Part shown: positions 1 to 5,363 of the stretch, piece by piece
Numbering within the stretch: position 1 is the stretch's first letter
Layout of the letters: each line of letters opens with the position of its first letter
Assembly: GCA_027067895.1 (NCBI GenBank)
Contig: JAMOUY010000155.1
Span: forward strand, 1 to 9,844
Reading direction: 5' to 3'
From: Acidobacteriota bacterium
GTDB taxonomy: Bacteria; Acidobacteriota; Holophagae; Thermotomaculales; Thermotomaculaceae
Length of the DNA stretch: 9,844 nt
Made by a program: the position numbers and the translations under genes
Notes under the pieces: model-generated
The model's input: only the letters and a program-made list of their open reading frames with translations
What the model was told of the DNA's origin: nothing
Databases searched by the model: none

Positions 1-234
1 ATCTTTTGCGGATTTTCCGTTTTGGGCAAAAAATACCTCTATTCCGTTTTGTTTGAAATTTTTTTCCGCATTTTTCCAGAGTTTTTCCGCATTTTCAAGG
101 CAGGTTTGTCTTTTTTCCCTGCATTGAGGAATAAGTTTGTCCAATCCCTTTTTTTTAAAAACCTTGTGTTTTTTCTCAACCGTCAGGTTTGTCGCTTTGT
201 AAACGTTTTCGTTAAACAGATTCAACCACGACAA
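1..234 (-). CDS. lutB: LutB-like iron-sulfur protein, N-terminus (partial, runs off the left edge)
   Basis: Only the first 78 codons are present; the reading frame is open to base 1. The translation begins MSWLNLFNENVYKATNLTVE and continues with a Lys-rich helical stretch (LDKLIPQCREKRQTCLENAE, then a GIEVFFAQNGKSAKD-type segment). This resembles the N-terminal part of the LutB/YkgF family, which precedes the LUD domain and two 4Fe-4S motifs (not visible here). LutB is a subunit of the LutABC system for L-lactate oxidation. I chose the TTG at 234-232 because AAAGGAG lies 7 nt upstream and no in-frame ATG exists near the N-terminus; a second TTG at 225 is possible. The start lies inside the preceding LUD gene (23-nt overlap), so translation is probably coupled. 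The family call rests on a short, weakly conserved segment plus the LUD neighbour. Confidence 0.68.
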   Translation of the reverse strand, partial: MSWLNLFNENVYKATNLTVEKKHKVFKKKGLDKLIPQCREKRQTCLENAEKLWKNAEKNFKQNGIEVFFAQNGKSAKD

Positions 235-565
235 AATGACACTCCTTTGCCCCGTGCACGCCGGATATGAGTTTTTTTTCAATATCGGCTGTTTTGCTTT
301 CGGCGGTAAGAAAAACGCCGTGCGCAAAGTCTTTGTTTTTTAAAGTATTTTCGTAATCTTTTTCAACTTTATCGCTGAAAACAATAATTGTGTTGTGAAG
401 AAGTAGTTTTTCCGCGTCTTCTTTTGTGTTGAGTTTTACAAAAGCACCGTTTTGTGGAACAATGATTTCCGCTTCCAAAATTTCGCAGTCGTTGAAATTT
501 TCTTTTATTTCCTCAATTTTTTTGCTTAAATCCTGTTTTTTTACCTTGTGCCAGTAAGTTGCCAT
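212..565 (-). CDS. Short LUD-domain protein (LutC/YkgG-like, C-terminal half only)
   Basis: 117 residues starting MATYWHKVKK. The C-terminal block at residues 90-115, with TADIEKKLISGVHGAKECHF, matches the LutC/YkgG signature (TADIE...GVHGP.ELHV..). Residues 31-64 (AEIIVPQNGAFVKL...NTIIVFSD) match the strand region that in LutC reads as 'GTLVL...H..VV'. Canonical LutC proteins are about 200-240 residues, so the N-terminal half is missing here. The ATG at 565 overlaps the kinase stop by one base (TGATG), with a weak GGGA about 9 nt upstream. A longer frame to 685 would lie over the kinase coding sequence and is rejected. LutC proteins take part in lactate oxidation with LutA and LutB; the role of this reduced form is inferred from the adjacent lutB. 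Family membership is fairly secure, function less so. Confidence 0.75.
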   Translation of the reverse strand: MATYWHKVKKQDLSKKIEEIKENFNDCEILEAEIIVPQNGAFVKLNTKEDAEKLLLHNTIIVFSDKVEKDYENTLKNKDFAHGVFLTAESKTADIEKKLISGVHGAKECHFVVVESV

Positions 566-1209
566 CAGTTTTTTCCCGGAAGTTTGGGTTTGTTGAAAAT
601 CCAAAGCATTCTGACCCACTGAAATTTTTTTAACTTTTTTTTCTCTCTTTCGGTTAGTTTTGACGGACAGATAAAACTTTTCCATTTTAAAATACTGCTT
701 GTGTCGGCAAGTTTGAGTATCGGTTTCGCAAGGTTTAAAGGGCTTAGTTTTGTTAAAAAAATCATTGATGCAAGGTCAATGAGAAAAACCCTGTCGCCTT
801 TGATTATTATGTTTCCCCTTTTTCTCAAATCAAGGTGGAAAACGTTTTTTTTATTCATTTCTTTTACGCATTTTTTAAATTCGTTTATGGCAAAGCAGTA
901 TTTTTCGTTTCCTATTGCCTCTCCGAATGTGATTCCGTCAATAAATTCTATTGCAAGGGATAATTTGTCCGGCATGCCGAAGGTTTTCGGAAAAAAGTCA
1001 AACAATTCGTTTGCTTTTAAATAATTTTCATATTCTCTTTTTGCAACCCTTTTGCCGTATCTTTTTACCCAGAAGTTTTTGTTTTTGTAATCTTTGACAA
1101 CGATTTTTTTTCCTTCAAATTCTATGAGATAAACGTCCGCTTGCTTCTTCTTTCCTTTTAGAAAATATTTTTTTTCCGCTTTGTCAATTGTTTCTCTTGT
1201 AAGTTTCAT
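565..1209 (-). CDS. Lipopolysaccharide kinase-like (Kdo/InaA/RIO-type) small protein kinase
   Basis: 214 residues with a minimal eukaryotic-like kinase fold. K39 in IVVKDY is the ATP-anchoring lysine. A helix with YENY (60-63) probably supplies the partner Glu. The catalytic loop is HLDLRKRGNI (125-134: D127 the base, N133 the metal ligand), and IDLAS (144-148) with D145 replaces DFG. This pattern is typical of bacterial Kdo/heptose kinases and InaA-like proteins, which phosphorylate sugars of the LPS inner core at the cytoplasmic face. The substrate here is not shown by sequence. The start ATG at 1209 shares one base with the merR stop (TAATG), with AGAGG 5 nt upstream, so it is the second gene of a coupled operon. 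The basic C-terminus (185-214, rich in Lys) could contact membrane or RNA. An unusual partner for lactate-utilisation genes. Confidence 0.72.
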   Translation of the reverse strand: MKLTRETIDKAEKKYFLKGKKKQADVYLIEFEGKKIVVKDYKNKNFWVKRYGKRVAKREYENYLKANELFDFFPKTFGMPDKLSLAIEFIDGITFGEAIGNEKYCFAINEFKKCVKEMNKKNVFHLDLRKRGNIIIKGDRVFLIDLASMIFLTKLSPLNLAKPILKLADTSSILKWKSFICPSKLTEREKKKLKKFQWVRMLWIFNKPKLPGKN

Positions 1210-1547
1210 TAAAACCTCTTCAACGCTTGAAGCAGTCTTTCCAATTCTTTTTTTATCTCTTTCAACTCTTGTTTCAGGTTTATTTTATGCTTGATTTCGT
1301 TTCTTTTGTTTTTTAATTCTTTTTTTATTCCTTCAAGAGTAAGTCCGTTTTCCCTTTTTTCTTTTATGAATTTGAGTATTTCAATATCTTTGTCTGTGTA
1401 AATTCTCTGTCCTTTTGAGTTTTTCAAAGGTTTGAGTATTGAAAATTCTTTTTCCCAAAACCTTATGGTGGATGCAGGCTCTTTTATGATTTTTACGACT
1501 TCGCCTATTTTGTAAAATCTTTTTTCGGGAACTATAAACTTTGCCAT
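1209..1547 (-). CDS. MerR-family transcriptional regulator, small
   Basis: 112 residues. The winged-helix DNA-binding domain occupies residues 11-78: FYKIGEVVKI (first helix of the HTH), EPASTIRFWEKEF (recognition helix and start of wing), and GQRIYTDKDIEILKFIKEKR, the signature of MerR proteins. ENGLTLEGIKKEL follows. Residues 79-112 are a charged Lys/Glu heptad-like helix, probably the antiparallel dimerisation coiled coil. No effector domain or conserved sensor cysteine follows. The ATG at 1547 is preferred over the ATG at 1619 because it begins at the usual distance before the domain, has GAGGAG just upstream (short 3-nt spacing), and sits 17 nt after a TAAAAT -10-like element; the longer form would be translated through that promoter. 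It heads the operon and may regulate it and the divergent flippase gene (inference). Similar compact MerR proteins with a WEKEF motif are common in diderm bacteria. Confidence 0.82.
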   Translation of the reverse strand: MAKFIVPEKRFYKIGEVVKIIKEPASTIRFWEKEFSILKPLKNSKGQRIYTDKDIEILKFIKEKRENGLTLEGIKKELKNKRNEIKHKINLKQELKEIKKELERLLQALKRF

Positions 1548-1564
1548 ATACTCCTCAACCTTTA

Positions 1565-1593
1565 ATTTTAATATAAACTTTAATTTTTTGATA
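1565..1593 (-). promoter_or_regulatory. Candidate promoter of the merR-kinase-LUD-lutB operon
   Basis: On the minus strand TAAAAT occupies 1570-1565, ending 17 nt before the merR ATG. The region upstream is strongly A/T-rich. TATCAA at 1593-1588 is the -35 position for a 17-nt spacer but matches TTGACA poorly. The call rests mainly on the -10 and on its position, which repeats that of other promoters in the window. The predicted transcript would start about 11 nt before the ATG. Confidence 0.42.
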
Positions 1594-1630
1594 GAAAAAA
1601 GGAAAAGTGTGATACTCATTCTGGTAAAAT
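1588..1630 (+). promoter_or_regulatory. Candidate promoter(s) of the flippase gene
   Basis: Two overlapping sigma-70-type possibilities are visible. One is an extended -10, TGGTAAAAT at 1622-1630, ending 17 nt before the ATG at 1648, with no good -35. The other is TTGATA (1588-1593), a 17-nt spacer, then GATACT (1611-1616) with an upstream TGT. Both lie in the region shared with the divergent merR operon, so a MerR-type operator could sit here; I saw no convincing long dyad between the hexamers. Confidence 0.45.
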
Positions 1631-1647
1631 AGCAGGAAGGAGAAAAA

Positions 1648-1677
1648 ATGTCTGTCAGGCAAAATAGATTATGGTAA
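1648..1677 (+). CDS. Possible nine-codon leader ORF coupled to the flippase start
   Basis: ATG at 1648 is preceded by AGGAAGGAG (1634-1642), the best ribosome binding site in this region, 5 nt upstream. It encodes MSVRQNRLW and stops at TAA 1675-1677. The flippase ATG (1671) lies inside the last codons of this ORF, within TTATGGTAA, and itself has only a poor AGG 11 nt upstream. The flippase frame has a stop at 1665-1667, so it cannot begin earlier. The simplest reading is that ribosomes enter at the leader and reinitiate at the flippase start. No regulatory codon run (such as repeated Trp or His) is present. It could also be a chance ORF if the flippase ATG is used directly. Confidence 0.35.
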   Translation: MSVRQNRLW

Positions 1678-2906
1678 AAAATGAAAATACAAGAAGGGTT
1701 TTTAAAAATCTCTTTTCTCTCTTTTTTTTAAGAGGAAGCCTTCATTTTCTGCATTTTATCACCTATCCTTTTCTGATGAGAATGCTTGGGCTGGAAAGAT
1801 TCGGTCTTGTTGTCTTTGCGCAGTCGGTAATTATGTTTTTCTCAATAGTAACTGATTTCGGGTTTAATCTAAGCGCGGTTAAAGAGATTTCCGTTGAAAG
1901 GGAAAATAAAAAACGAGTGGAAGAAATCTTTAACTCCGTTTTTCTGATTAAGTTGTTTCTCGCTGTTGTTGTTTTCCTCATACTTTTGCTTTTGGTTAAT
2001 TTTGTGGATAAATTTAAGTCGGAAAAAGTTTTCTTTCTTTTAATGTACGGATATTTAATCGGCTATGTGTTTTTCCCAATCTGGTTTTTTCAGGGTTTGG
2101 AAGATATGAAATACATTACTTACTTTAACCTTGCGGGAAGGGTTGTTTACACGGTTTTGCTTTTTTCTTTTGTCAGAAATCCCGACGATTACGTTTTGGT
2201 GGCGGTATTTCTTTCTTTTTCAATGATTTTGACAGGCGTTTCCTCTTTTGTCCTTGCTTTGAAAAAGTATTCGGTAAAATTGTTTTTCCCGCATCTGCCA
2301 TATCTGTTGCAGGTTTGGAAAAAAAGTTTTCATTTCTTTTTGTCGAATCTCTTTATCTCGCTTTACAATTACAGCAACGTAATTTTTCTCGGTTTGTTTT
2401 TGGGAAACACTGCCGCAGGCTTGTATTCCATGGCTGAGAAGATTTTTATGGCCGTGTCCTCTCTCTATCTGCCTTTGAACGACGCGCTTTATCCCTATAT
2501 GGCAAAGTTTAAAGATTTCAATTTTTACAAAAAAATCTTCAAATATTCTTCTCTATTAAACGTTGTTTTGCTTATTGGGATAATTTTATCCGCAAAATGG
2601 GTAATTCTTTTGGTTTACGGAAATGATTATGTCCAGTCAGCCAATGTTTTGAGAATTTTGTCCGTAGGCGGAATGCTGTGGTTGCCTGCGCTGCTTTTAG
2701 GCTATCCCTATTTGGGCGTTTCCGGAAAAGATGCACTTGTCAACAACTCAATTATTTTTGCTTCCGTTTTGCATGTTGTCTTGCTGTTGCTGACTTCTTC
2801 CTTTTCCGGAGTTTACCTTGTAGCCTGTTTAACCGTCTTTACCCAATCAGTTGTTTTGGCAATAAGGTTGTACGGAGTTAGGCGGTTAAAGGATAGTTTA
2901 AGTTGA
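1671..2906 (+). CDS. Polysaccharide (O-antigen/teichoic acid type) flippase, RfbX/Wzx-like
   Basis: 411-residue, very hydrophobic protein of the polysaccharide transporter branch of the MOP superfamily, which flips undecaprenyl-linked glycans across the inner membrane. Family landmarks: an N-terminal amphipathic segment followed by ITYPFLMRMLGLERFGLVVF (30-49); TDFGFNLSAVKEIS (61-74), the conserved loop after TM2; and PIWFFQGLEDMKYI (136-149), the diagnostic WFFQG motif. About 12 membrane segments can be drawn, for example near 90-112, 118-140, 155-168, 175-197, 222-245, 296-315, 330-348, 360-376 and 380-398. The length is normal for the family. The start is forced by an in-frame TAG six bases upstream and has a poor ribosome binding site (see the leader ORF). 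No glycosyltransferase or ligase genes adjoin it; the only possibly related neighbour is the divergent kinase of LPS-core type. The substrate is unknown. Confidence 0.9.
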   Translation: MVKNENTRRVFKNLFSLFFLRGSLHFLHFITYPFLMRMLGLERFGLVVFAQSVIMFFSIVTDFGFNLSAVKEISVERENKKRVEEIFNSVFLIKLFLAVVVFLILLLLVNFVDKFKSEKVFFLLMYGYLIGYVFFPIWFFQGLEDMKYITYFNLAGRVVYTVLLFSFVRNPDDYVLVAVFLSFSMILTGVSSFVLALKKYSVKLFFPHLPYLLQVWKKSFHFFLSNLFISLYNYSNVIFLGLFLGNTAAGLYSMAEKIFMAVSSLYLPLNDALYPYMAKFKDFNFYKKIFKYSSLLNVVLLIGIILSAKWVILLVYGNDYVQSANVLRILSVGGMLWLPALLLGYPYLGVSGKDALVNNSIIFASVLHVVLLLLTSSFSGVYLVACLTVFTQSVVLAIRLYGVRRLKDSLS

Positions 2907-2930
2907 AACACTTGGAAATTTAGGTAAAAT
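2903..2930 (+). promoter_or_regulatory. Sigma-70-type promoter of the DAHP synthase gene
   Basis: TTGAAA at 2903-2908, a 16-nt spacer, and TAAAAT at 2925-2930. The -35 overlaps the flippase stop codon. The -10 ends 17 nt before the ATG at 2948, so the Shine-Dalgarno AAGAGG (2937-2942) would begin at or beside the expected transcription start. No hairpin or leader peptide for amino-acid attenuation fits in so short a leader. Confidence 0.6.
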
Positions 2931-2947
2931 CTATTTAAGAGGCATGT

Positions 2948-3757
2948 ATGGAAGGTTTGAAAGTTATTGAAAAAAGGGATAAAAAAATAGTTGAAATAGC
3001 GGATACGAAAGTCGGCGGGGGAAATTTTCTCTTCTGCGCCGGGCCCTGCGCCGTTGAGTCTAAGGAAATAATGGAAGAAATCGTTTCCTATGTGAAAATA
3101 AGCAAAGTCAATCTTTTGAGAGGCGGTGCGTTTAAACCGAGGACTTCCCCTTACTCTTTTCAGGGGCTTGGAGAAGAGGGTTTGAAAATTCTGAAAGAAA
3201 CGAGCCGAAAACACAACATTCCCTTTATTACCGAGATTACCGACACAAAGTATGTTGAACTTGTTTTCAAATATGCCGACGGGTTTCAGATTGGTTCGCG
3301 AAACATGTCTTCTTTTGAATTGTTGAAAGAAGTTGGCAAAACCGGAAAGCCAGTGCTTTTAAAGAGAGGCATGTCGGCAACGGTGGAAGAGTTTCTAAAC
3401 GCCGCCGAGTATATTTTAAGCGAAGGCAACGAAAATATAATTCTGTGCGAAAGGGGAATACGTTCTTTTGACCCTGCGTTTAGAAATATTTTGGATTTGA
3501 ATGCGGTTGCGTTTTTGAAGAAAAAAACCTTTCTGCCGGTTGTTGTTGACCCGAGCCACGGCACGGGAAGAAGGGATTTGGTGGAAAAACTTGCGGTTGC
3601 GGCAATGGCTGTCGGTGCGGACGGAATTATTGTTGAAACCCACCCCTATCCCGAAAAAGCGTTGTCCGACGGCTTTCAGTCTCTTGACAGAGACGAATTT
3701 CTCTCTCTTGCAAAAAGCGTGGAAAAATTTGCTTTGTTTTTAGGGTATGAATTCTAA
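2948..3757 (+). CDS. aroF: 3-deoxy-7-phosphoheptulonate (DAHP) synthase, type I-beta, core domain only
   Basis: 269 residues. It condenses phosphoenolpyruvate and erythrose-4-phosphate to DAHP, the first step of the shikimate pathway, in the cytoplasm. The TIM-barrel landmarks are all present: FCAGPCAVES (29-38) with metal ligand C34; LLRGGAFKPRTSPYSFQGLG (57-75) with substrate-binding R59, K63 and R65; QIGSRNMSSFELL (114-126); LLKRGMSATVEEF (137-149); ILCERGIRSFDPAFR (165-179); DPSHGTGRR (201-209) with H204; and IIVETHPYPEKALSDGFQSL with E230 and D241. The absence of the roughly 70-residue N-terminal ferredoxin-like domain distinguishes it from feedback-inhibited enzymes such as that of Thermotoga maritima. 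KDO-8-P synthase is related, but the KPRTSPYSFQGLG block favours DAHP synthase. The ATG at 2948 has AAGAGG 5 nt upstream; an out-of-frame ATG at 2944 is too close to it. The 3' end overlaps the glycosylase gene by 11 bp. Confidence 0.94.
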   Translation: MEGLKVIEKRDKKIVEIADTKVGGGNFLFCAGPCAVESKEIMEEIVSYVKISKVNLLRGGAFKPRTSPYSFQGLGEEGLKILKETSRKHNIPFITEITDTKYVELVFKYADGFQIGSRNMSSFELLKEVGKTGKPVLLKRGMSATVEEFLNAAEYILSEGNENIILCERGIRSFDPAFRNILDLNAVAFLKKKTFLPVVVDPSHGTGRRDLVEKLAVAAMAVGADGIIVETHPYPEKALSDGFQSLDRDEFLSLAKSVEKFALFLGYEF

Positions 3758-4394
3758 TTGCAAAATAGAAAAAATCAGGAAAAAACTTTGGGACTATTAC
3801 GGCACCTTGCATTGGTGGCCGGCAGAAACCCCTTTTGAGGTTTGCATAGGCGCTATTTTAACCCAAAATACCGCATGGAAAAATGTTGAAAAAGCCATAG
3901 AAAATTTGAAAAATGCGGATATTTTATCCTGCAAAGGTATTTTGGATGCGGATTTGTCCTTTCTTGCGGAATTGATTAAGCCTTCCGGCTACTTTAACCA
4001 AAAGGCAAAAAAATTAAAGGAATTTTGCAGATTTTTAAAAGAGAATTACAACTGCGATTTGAAAATGTTTTTCAATTCGGGCCCAGTAAAGGATTTAAGA
4101 AACAAACTTCTCTCAATATGGGGAATAGGAAGGGAAACCGCGGATTCAATTCTGCTTTATGCGGGAAACAAGAAAATTTTTGTTGTTGACGCATACACTA
4201 AAAGGATTTTTTCAAGGCACGGAATATGCGACGAAAAGATTGATTACGACGAATTGAGGCTTTTGATTGAAAATTCAATTCCCGAAAGTGCGGAAATTTA
4301 CAACGAATTTCACGCAGGTTTGGTTTACATTGGCAAAGATTTTTGTTCAAGAAAAAATCCGTTATGTGAGAAGTGTCCCCTTAAAGGGGTATGA
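3747..4394 (+). CDS. Helix-hairpin-helix DNA glycosylase, EndoIII/MagIII-like, probably monofunctional
   Basis: 215 residues of the HhH-GPD superfamily. TPFEVCIGAILTQNTAWKNV (28-47) is the conserved helical core; LIKPSGYFNQKAKKLKEF (76-93) is typical of the MagIII/EndoIII-related branch. The hairpin SIWGIGRETADSILLY is at 123-138 and the catalytic Asp is D148 in VVDAYTKR. E130 stands where EndoIII has its Schiff-base lysine (GRKTA), so base excision without AP-lyase activity is expected. This points to alkylated or other base removal in DNA repair, as in MagIII. C200, C207 and C210 match the first three ligands of the EndoIII 4Fe-4S loop (spacing 6 and 2), but the fourth position, five residues later, is the TGA stop. 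The ATG at 3747 overlaps the DAHP synthase end by 11 bp and has AGGG only 1 nt upstream, so translation probably relies on coupling. An upstream in-frame TAG at 3741 excludes an earlier start. Confidence 0.85.
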   Translation: MNSNCKIEKIRKKLWDYYGTLHWWPAETPFEVCIGAILTQNTAWKNVEKAIENLKNADILSCKGILDADLSFLAELIKPSGYFNQKAKKLKEFCRFLKENYNCDLKMFFNSGPVKDLRNKLLSIWGIGRETADSILLYAGNKKIFVVDAYTKRIFSRHGICDEKIDYDELRLLIENSIPESAEIYNEFHAGLVYIGKDFCSRKNPLCEKCPLKGV

Positions 4395-4409
4395 TTTTGG
4401 TTTTTTTTT
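4377..4409 (+). terminator. Weak candidate terminator at the end of the glycosylase gene
   Basis: CCCCT (4377-4381) can pair with AGGGG (4385-4389) around a TAA loop, and nine consecutive T follow at 4401-4409 in a T-rich stretch. The T run begins 11 nt after the stem, too far for a textbook intrinsic terminator, and the stem is only 5 bp. It overlaps the last codons of the glycosylase. It may reduce read-through into the next operon, or be coincidence. Confidence 0.25.
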
Positions 4410-4441
4410 GTTTTGTATTCTGTCATAATTATAGGGATAAC
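4408..4441 (+). promoter_or_regulatory. Candidate promoter of the foldase operon
   Basis: Several overlapping possibilities exist. CATAAT at 4424-4429 with an upstream TGT forms an extended -10 (5 of 6 matches) behind a T-rich region. Alternatively TTGTAT (4413-4418), a 17-nt spacer and GATAAC (4436-4441) would end 18 nt before the ATG at 4460, the same geometry as other promoters here. I cannot choose between them from sequence alone. Confidence 0.35.
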
Positions 4442-4459
4442 AAAGATAGGAGTGATTTT

Positions 4460-5353
4460 ATGAAAAAAGTGCTTCCATTGGTAATAATTGTTTTGTTTTT
4501 ATTGGTAACGGTTGGATGCAACAAGTCTCAAAGCGAGTATTATAAGGGAACCGGCAAGGTTATAGCCAACATTAACGGTTACAAACTTACCGAAGACAAG
4601 TTTAAACTGCTTATTGACACACTTCCCGAAAAGGCTAAAAGCCAGTATATGGGAGAAGAGGGAAAGAAAAAACTGCTTGAACAGTTGACTGTACAAAAAC
4701 TTCTTGTCCAAGAGGCAAAAAAGTTGAAACTTGACAAAAAACCAGAGTTTCTTGTAAGAAAAGAAATGGACGAAGACACAATTCTTTTAGAGCAGTATTA
4801 CAAATACCTTTTTGAAAATTTTAAGCCCGACGATAAAGCATTGGAGGCTTTCTACAAATCCCATCCCGAACTTTTTGCGGGGGAAGAGGAGTTTGAGGCT
4901 TACCATATCCTTGTTACGCCTCAAAAAGATGCAAAGATTTTCAATACCAAAAAGTCAGATGCCCAAAACGAAGAGCAGGCTCAGAAAAAGTTGAAAATGA
5001 TTCAGGGTTTGTTGAAAAAGGGTGTTTCTTTTGAAAAAGTTGCAAAAGAATATTCCGAAGGCCCGTCTGCGCCAAGAGGCGGATATTTAGGCAAATTCAC
5101 TCTCGGCAGAATGATTCCCGAGTTTGAAAACGCTTTGAAAAAAATGAAGCCGGGAGAAATTAGCGAGCCTGTTAAAACAAGGTTTGGTTATCATATAATC
5201 TATTTGAAAAGCAGAAAGAAACCGGAAGTAAAGCCTTTTGAAAAACTTAACGAACAGGAAAAAAATATGGTTATGCAGGCGTATTTTAAGGATTTGTTGG
5301 AGAAAAAGATTGAAGATTTGAAGAAAAAGGCATCGGTTGTTATATCCAAGTAA
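4460..5353 (+). CDS. Parvulin-type peptidyl-prolyl isomerase lipoprotein (PrsA/SurA-like)
   Basis: 297 residues. Residues 1-19 form a signal peptide (KK, then a long hydrophobic core) ending VTVGC, so C20 is the probable lipidated cysteine, although T at -3 is not the favoured residue. Residues 33-120 are a SurA_N-like helical chaperone region beginning KVIANINGYKLTEDKFKLLI. The parvulin domain is at 146-250 with AYHILV (H149), VAKEYSEGPSAPRGGYLG (194-211), a MIPEFENAL-type segment, MKPGEISEPVKT and FGYHIIYL (H245), so both active-site His positions are kept. The loop between HILV and FEKVA is about 15 residues longer than usual. It should catalyse proline isomerisation and chaperone folding of exported proteins outside the cytoplasm. 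ATG 4460 has AGGAG 7 nt upstream; a longer frame from 4391 would run through the promoter region and destroy the signal peptide. First of three foldase genes. Confidence 0.88.
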   Translation: MKKVLPLVIIVLFLLVTVGCNKSQSEYYKGTGKVIANINGYKLTEDKFKLLIDTLPEKAKSQYMGEEGKKKLLEQLTVQKLLVQEAKKLKLDKKPEFLVRKEMDEDTILLEQYYKYLFENFKPDDKALEAFYKSHPELFAGEEEFEAYHILVTPQKDAKIFNTKKSDAQNEEQAQKKLKMIQGLLKKGVSFEKVAKEYSEGPSAPRGGYLGKFTLGRMIPEFENALKKMKPGEISEPVKTRFGYHIIYLKSRKKPEVKPFEKLNEQEKNMVMQAYFKDLLEKKIEDLKKKASVVISK

Positions 5354-5363
5354 TAGATAATAG

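Noticed and set aside
60..100. Short repeat of TTTTTCCGCATTTT-type units
   Set aside because: It is explained by the coding of a local ENAEKLWKNAEKN-type helix in lutB with A-rich Lys/Asn codons; too short and imperfect to be a separate element.
22..270. Plus-strand ORF and others like it opposite the minus-strand operon (for example 701-1024)
   Set aside because: They are Phe/Leu-rich antisense shadows of Lys/Glu-rich genes, with no ribosome binding site and no recognisable motifs.
566..685. Longer start for the LUD protein at 685
   Set aside because: It lies entirely over the well-supported kinase coding sequence in another frame and adds no recognisable domain; the TGATG overlap at 565 is the natural start.
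1548..1619. Longer merR start at 1619
   Set aside because: The 24 extra residues are a low-complexity Ile/Leu/Lys/Phe stretch read through the AT-rich intergenic region and the TAAAAT element; the ATG at 1547 has GAGGAG and starts just before the domain.
1548..1670. MerR-type operator dyad in the divergent region
   Set aside because: MerR control would predict a dyad between -35 and -10 with a 19-20 nt spacer; I could not find a convincing long inverted repeat, only AT-rich short matches.
4391..4459. Upstream extension of the first foldase (start at 4391) and recoding of the TGA at 4392 as selenocysteine in the glycosylase
   Set aside because: The extension would translate the promoter region and bury the signal peptide. 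Reading through the TGA gives a short hydrophobic tail over poly-T and the next ribosome binding site, and there is no GC stem-loop immediately downstream as a bacterial SECIS would need.
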